Shown here: positions 60,716 to 64,000 of the stretch, piece after piece | Position numbering within the stretch: the first letter of the stretch is position 1 | Layout of the letters: every line of letters starts with the position of its first letter | Assembly (NCBI RefSeq): GCF_036226605.1 | Contig: NZ_CP109000.1 | Coordinates: 6,072,501-6,136,500, forward strand | DNA length: 64,000 nucleotides | Direction of reading: 5' to 3' | Source: Streptomyces sp. NBC_00704 | GTDB lineage: Bacteria; Actinomycetota; Actinomycetes; Streptomycetales; Streptomycetaceae | Program-made: the position numbers and the translations under genes | Notes under the pieces: model-generated | What the model was told of the DNA's origin: nothing | What the model saw: only the letters and a program-made list of their open reading frames with translations | Databases searched by the model: none

Positions 60716-60751
60716 AGCGGGGGTCTCCACCCCCGGGTGGAGACCCCCGCT
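60716..60751. terminator. 17-bp perfect hairpin in the parE-membrane protein spacer
   Basis: Arms 60716-60732 and 60735-60751 are perfectly complementary with almost no loop, a cruciform-capable palindrome. It lies mid-spacer (60413-60870, 458 bases, no gene seen) and may be a second terminator or a regulatory hairpin for the downstream operon. Confidence 0.65.
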
Positions 60752-60870
60752 GACGGAGATCCACCCACGATCCACCCGGGCTCCGATCTGCGCCCGGACG
60801 GATTTCCGTAGCGTGGAAGGCGTCGGCGGCACTCGCTGCCGGCTCTCCCTTTCCGCTCACGGAGGCTGTG

Positions 60871-61395
60871 ATGTCCGGGCTCGTCGACGCACTGGTGATC
60901 GTGGCCGTGATCGCTGTCGTGATCGTGCGGCAGTTTCGCGCGAGCCGCGTCGACACGGACCGCAGATGGTGGCTCCTGCCCTGCGTCCTGGCTGTCCTGG
61001 CCTTGCGCGAACCCCACCTCCTCGACGTCCGTCACCCCGCCACGGCGGCCCTGGTGCTCGGCGCCGAAGTGATCGTCGGCCTGGCCGTGGGCGCCGCCTG
61101 GGCCTGGACCACCCGTGTCTGGGTGGAGCCGGACGGCGCCGTCTGGAGCAGGAGTACCAGGGCGAGCGCCGCCGTGTGGGCCGTCGGCATCGGGCTGCGG
61201 CTGGGGCTCTTCGGACTCGGCAGGCTGCTGGGCGTCCACCAGGACAGCTCCGCGCTGATGCTGGCCCTCGCGGCCACCTTGCTGGTCCGCTCGGGCATCC
61301 TGATCTGGCGTACGCGGCCTCTGGCCCAGGTTCCCGTACCGGCCGCGGCATACGGCGTCGCCGTGTCCCGGCCCGCGTGGAAGGAGAGCGTGTGA
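60871..61395 (+). CDS. Multi-pass membrane protein (DUF1453/CcdC-like)
   Basis: A 174-residue integral membrane protein with about five predicted helices, starting SGLVDALVIVAVIAVVIVRQ; a cytoplasmic RxxRxxxDTDRRWWLLP loop follows. ATG at 60871 has CGGAGG five bases before it; a GTG at 60868 is too close. Its stop overlaps the following kinase start by four bases (GTGA), so it belongs to the two-component operon and may be an accessory sensor; that is inferred from coupling. Confidence 0.78.
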   Translation: MSGLVDALVIVAVIAVVIVRQFRASRVDTDRRWWLLPCVLAVLALREPHLLDVRHPATAALVLGAEVIVGLAVGAAWAWTTRVWVEPDGAVWSRSTRASAAVWAVGIGLRLGLFGLGRLLGVHQDSSALMLALAATLLVRSGILIWRTRPLAQVPVPAAAYGVAVSRPAWKESV

Positions 61396-62543
61396 CGGAG
61401 AACGGGTGGACTCGCTGGCCTTCCCGGGAGGCGCTGAGCCCCAAGGACGTGTCGCGTCCCAGGCGGCTGCTCGCCTGGGCGGTGAGGGTGCTGGTGCTGA
61501 CCGTCCTGATGTGGGCGGCCTTCCACGACAGCCGTGTGCACGGGTGGACCATGGTGGCCGGCGCGGGCGGAGTCCTCGTGGCCGGCGGGCTGGCGTGGGC
61601 GCTGTTTCGGACCACGCTCGACCACCGGCTGTGGCCCTCCCTCGGCCTCGTCGTGATGCTGCTCGGGCTGGCGGCCGGTGCCGAGGCCGCGGGATTGCGC
61701 TCACCGGCAGTCGTCCTGTGCTGCGGCTGCGCCATCACGGCTCTGGAGCGGCTCCCCTTGACGGCCGCCGTGCCGGTGGCCTCGGTCGCGTTCGCGGTCT
61801 TCGCCGTGGTCGACGACGGCAACGGCCTGACCTCGGCGTCCGTCATCGGGGGAATGGCCCTCGCCGGCTACGCCCTGCGACTGGACGCAGAGGCCCGGGG
61901 CAACGCACAGCGGTTGCTCGCCCAGGAGCGGGCGGCGCGCGCCGCCGAAGCCGAGTCCGCCGCTCTCGCCGAACGGGCCCGGATCGCCCGGGAGATCCAC
62001 GACGTCCTGGCGCACAGCCTCTCGGCGCAGCTCGTACATCTCGAGGCGGCGCGGCTGCTGATCGAGCGGGGAGCGGACCGCGAGCAGATCCTGGCCCGCG
62101 TGGTCGCGGCCCGGGGGATGGCTCGCGACGGCCTGGACGAGACCAGACAGTCGCTCTCCGCGCTGCGGGGCGAAATGACGCCGCTGGAGGACTTCCTGAG
62201 CGATCTCGTCCGCTCGTCCGACGACGCCGAGGTCACCGTGGAGGGCACACGCCGGCCGCTGCCGGCCGAGGCGTCACAGGCCGTGCGCCGGGTCGCCCAG
62301 GAAGCCCTCACCAACGTCCGCAAGCACGCACCGGGCGCGAAGGTCCGCGTCAGCCTGGAGTACGGCCTGTGCGAAGTCACCCTGGACGTGCGGGACACAG
62401 GGGGGTCGCCGGGCGAACTCGCGGAGGTCGGGGGCGGGTACGGTCTGCTGGGGATGCGGGAGCGCGCCGAACTGCTGGGCGGTTCGCTCGCCGCGGGACC
62501 GGGCGAGGAAGGGTTCGTGGTGACGCTGAAGGTGCCGGTATGA
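61392..62543 (+). CDS. NarL-type sensor histidine kinase (HisKA_3)
   Basis: A 383-residue kinase. About four to five helices lie in residues 25-165, then a coiled-coil (EARGNAQRLLAQERAARAAEAE), HisKA_3 with H203 (RARIAREIHDVLAHSL), and HATPase_c with QEALTNVRKHAPG and GGGYGLLGMRERA. GTG at 61392 follows AAGGAGAG and overlaps the previous stop. The membrane-embedded sensor lacks a large external domain, typical of intramembrane-sensing kinases. Confidence 0.92.
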   Translation: MTENGWTRWPSREALSPKDVSRPRRLLAWAVRVLVLTVLMWAAFHDSRVHGWTMVAGAGGVLVAGGLAWALFRTTLDHRLWPSLGLVVMLLGLAAGAEAAGLRSPAVVLCCGCAITALERLPLTAAVPVASVAFAVFAVVDDGNGLTSASVIGGMALAGYALRLDAEARGNAQRLLAQERAARAAEAESAALAERARIAREIHDVLAHSLSAQLVHLEAARLLIERGADREQILARVVAARGMARDGLDETRQSLSALRGEMTPLEDFLSDLVRSSDDAEVTVEGTRRPLPAEASQAVRRVAQEALTNVRKHAPGAKVRVSLEYGLCEVTLDVRDTGGSPGELAEVGGGYGLLGMRERAELLGGSLAAGPGEEGFVVTLKVPV

Positions 62544-63226
62544 CCGAGGAGTCGGAGACGAAGCCCGCCAGGGTGGTGGTCGCGGACGATCAGACGGTCG
62601 TCCGGGAAGGCATCGTGATGCTGCTCGGACTGCTGCCGGGAGTCGAGGTCGTGGGGGCCGCCGGCGACGGGGAGGAGGCGGTGCGACTCGTCGCCGAACT
62701 CGCCCCCGACGTGGTGCTGATGGACCTGCGCATGCCCCGCTGTGACGGAGTGGAGGCGACCCGTCGCATCCGCGCGTACCACCCGGGGACACAGGTCGTG
62801 GTGCTCACGACCTTCGGGGACGACGAGTCCCTGTTCCCCGCGCTGAAAGCAGGGGCACGGGGCTACCTCACGAAGGACGCCGGAGGGGACGAGATCGTCC
62901 GGGCCGTGCACAGCGTGCTGTCCGGGGACGCCGGGCTGTCGCCGAGCGTCCAGCGGAGGCTGCTGGAACGGCTGTCGGCCCCGGAACCGGAACAGGTGGC
63001 GGAACCACCGGTCCCGCCCGACGGGCTGACCACCCGGGAGGCGGAGGTGCTGGTGCTGATCGCCGACGGTCTCAGCAACCAGGAGATCGCGCGCAGGCTG
63101 AGCGTGTCCACCGCCACCGTGAAGACCCACATCAACAACATGTTCACCAAGACGGGGCTCAAGGGCCGTGCGCAGGCCGTGCGTTACGCGTATCGAAAGG
63201 GGTTGGTACGACCACCCACAGGGTGA
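62540..63226 (+). CDS. NarL/FixJ-family response regulator
   Basis: A 228-residue regulator. The receiver domain (residues 10-125) has D16/D17 and phospho-acceptor D62 (VLMDLRMPRCDG), then the conserved Lys in GYLTKDAGG. The LuxR helix-turn-helix (about 160-222) has LTTREAEVLVLIADGLSNQEIA, split as LTTREAEVLV and GLSNQEIARRL, then TVKTHINNMFTKTGL. ATG overlaps the kinase stop (ATGA). Three genes thus form one coupled operon. Confidence 0.93.
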   Translation: MTEESETKPARVVVADDQTVVREGIVMLLGLLPGVEVVGAAGDGEEAVRLVAELAPDVVLMDLRMPRCDGVEATRRIRAYHPGTQVVVLTTFGDDESLFPALKAGARGYLTKDAGGDEIVRAVHSVLSGDAGLSPSVQRRLLERLSAPEPEQVAEPPVPPDGLTTREAEVLVLIADGLSNQEIARRLSVSTATVKTHINNMFTKTGLKGRAQAVRYAYRKGLVRPPTG

Positions 63227-63279
63227 ATGGCCCATTGGTCACCTGATGGGGTGAAGCGTTCCGGGAAGAAGAGTCGGGG

Positions 63280-63885
63280 ATGTTCCCGTTCTGTCCATCC
63301 TTGGGCATGCAGTCAAGCAACGGTCGTGCCCGTGCCGGCGAGGGCGGTCCCGAGACCGGCGGTTCCACGTCGCACGCGCGTGAACACCACGAGGACCCGA
63401 GCCGGGCATTCGTCGATGCGCCGGGAGAGCCGCACTACGAGGACCCGTGGTACGACGCTCTCGCCTCCGGCTGGGGCGAGTCGGCCGCTGCCGGCCCGCA
63501 CGCCGGCGAGGTGCCGGCGGCCCGCCGTGCGCGGGAGACGGGTGCCGCGGCGGCGGCGCAGGTCTATCTCGAGGTTCAGCGCAGTGCGGCCTTCCAGGAG
63601 GTCCGCCGACGGTACCGGCGCTTCGTGGTGCCCGCCGTCCTCGGGTTCTTCGTCTGGTACGTGGCCTACGTCGTGGCCGCGACGACGGCCCCGGAGTTCA
63701 TGGCGCGGCCCGTGACGGGGGCGGTGAACATCGGGTTGCTCGCCGGTCTCGGACAGTTCCTCAGCACGTTCCTGCTCACCTGGGCCTACGCCCGCCACGC
63801 GCGGCTGCGCCGGGACCGGGCGGCGCTCGAACTGCGCTGGGACACCCAGGAGCTGACACGCGGAGCGAGAGGCGGCGCATCATGA
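63280..63885 (+). CDS. DUF485-family membrane protein (YjcH-like symporter partner)
   Basis: A protein of 201 residues from ATG 63280, or 192 from ATG 63307; the upstream start has GAAGAAGAG before it, while the other has a more typical N-terminus. An acidic disordered head precedes the DUF485 domain (SAAFQEVRRRYRRFVVPAVLGFFVWYVAYVV split as QEVRRRYRRF and VVPAVLGFFVWYVAYVV) with two helices. Its stop overlaps the next gene start (ATGA), the usual arrangement with acetate/monocarboxylate symporters. Confidence 0.87.
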   Translation: MFPFCPSLGMQSSNGRARAGEGGPETGGSTSHAREHHEDPSRAFVDAPGEPHYEDPWYDALASGWGESAAAGPHAGEVPAARRARETGAAAAAQVYLEVQRSAAFQEVRRRYRRFVVPAVLGFFVWYVAYVVAATTAPEFMARPVTGAVNIGLLAGLGQFLSTFLLTWAYARHARLRRDRAALELRWDTQELTRGARGGAS

Positions 63886-64000
63886 CCGGCAACCATCAGA
63901 CACCGGCGTTGCTGCTGTTCAGCGTGTTCGTCGCGGTGACACTGGGGATCACCACCTGGGTGAGTCGCAACCGGCACGGTTCGGCCGAGGAGTTCTACGC
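63882..64000 (+). CDS. Sodium:solute symporter (ActP/MctC-like), 5' end only
   Basis: Only the first 39 residues are present, cut by the window edge. MTGNHQTPALLLFSVFVAVT is followed by TLGITTWVSRNRHGSAEEFY, the first helix and the SxxD/EFY opening typical of the SSS family. Coupling to DUF485 supports an acetate/pyruvate-type permease of the ActP group. Confidence 0.82.
   Translation, partial: MTGNHQTPALLLFSVFVAVTLGITTWVSRNRHGSAEEFY

Overview
This window is chromosomal DNA of very high G+C content from an actinomycete, almost certainly a Streptomyces. Diagnostic content is the sporulation regulator whiH directly upstream of the principal sigma factor gene hrdB (with its Lys/Ala-rich N-terminal region), then parE. 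The lexA / nrdR-nrdJ divergent pair, miaB, miaA, dapF, the second (p)ppGpp synthetase gene rshA, hflX and rnhB are also present. From memory the gene order matches the S. coelicolor block around SCO5784-SCO5830; this was not checked against a database. No tRNA, rRNA, insertion sequence, phage gene or CRISPR array was seen. This is mostly conserved core chromosome with small accessory insertions.

Layout. 1-8.4 kb: an OmpR-type two-component system, a lone TAXI solute-binding protein, a MazG-like pyrophosphohydrolase, a KhtTU-like K+/H+ antiporter pair and a NarL-type two-component system. 8.4-20.2 kb: tRNA modification (miaB, miaA), lysine/peptidoglycan precursor synthesis (dapF), stringent response (rshA), an M1 aminopeptidase and hflX, with small proteins between. 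20.2-26.2 kb: a secreted serine protease, then a compact three-gene NIS siderophore operon (aminotransferase, IucA/IucC synthetase, acyltransferase). 26.3-33.6 kb: DNA repair and dNTP supply (DinG-like helicase, lexA with its SOS box, nrdR-nrdJ). 33.7-36.7 kb: TerD, a DUF4937-like protein, a histidine phosphatase and an ADP-ribosylglycohydrolase. 37.2-39.6 kb: an MFS efflux pump diverging from a TetR regulator, with two identical perfect operators between them. 39.7-50.9 kb: rnhB, hypothetical proteins, a broken GNAT gene, a RecQ helicase carrying a phosphoribosyltransferase-like tail, a DUF4192 protein, a debranching-enzyme-like protein and a Nudix/winged-helix regulator. 51.0-60.4 kb: a single-chain ABC transporter, whiH, hrdB, a trypsin-like protease, a small zinc-ribbon-like protein and parE. 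60.9-64 kb: a membrane protein with a NarL-type two-component system, then DUF485 plus the start of a sodium:solute symporter, cut by the window edge.

Themes. Transcription units are closed by strong perfect hairpins, several between convergent genes. Many genes have a TANNNT -10 element 6-7 bases before the start codon, suggesting leaderless mRNAs. A strain-level peculiarity is repeated short tandem arrays (9-, 15-, 18- and 60-bp units, several built on GTTGA/GTGGAC) in intergenic DNA and in low-complexity protein linkers.
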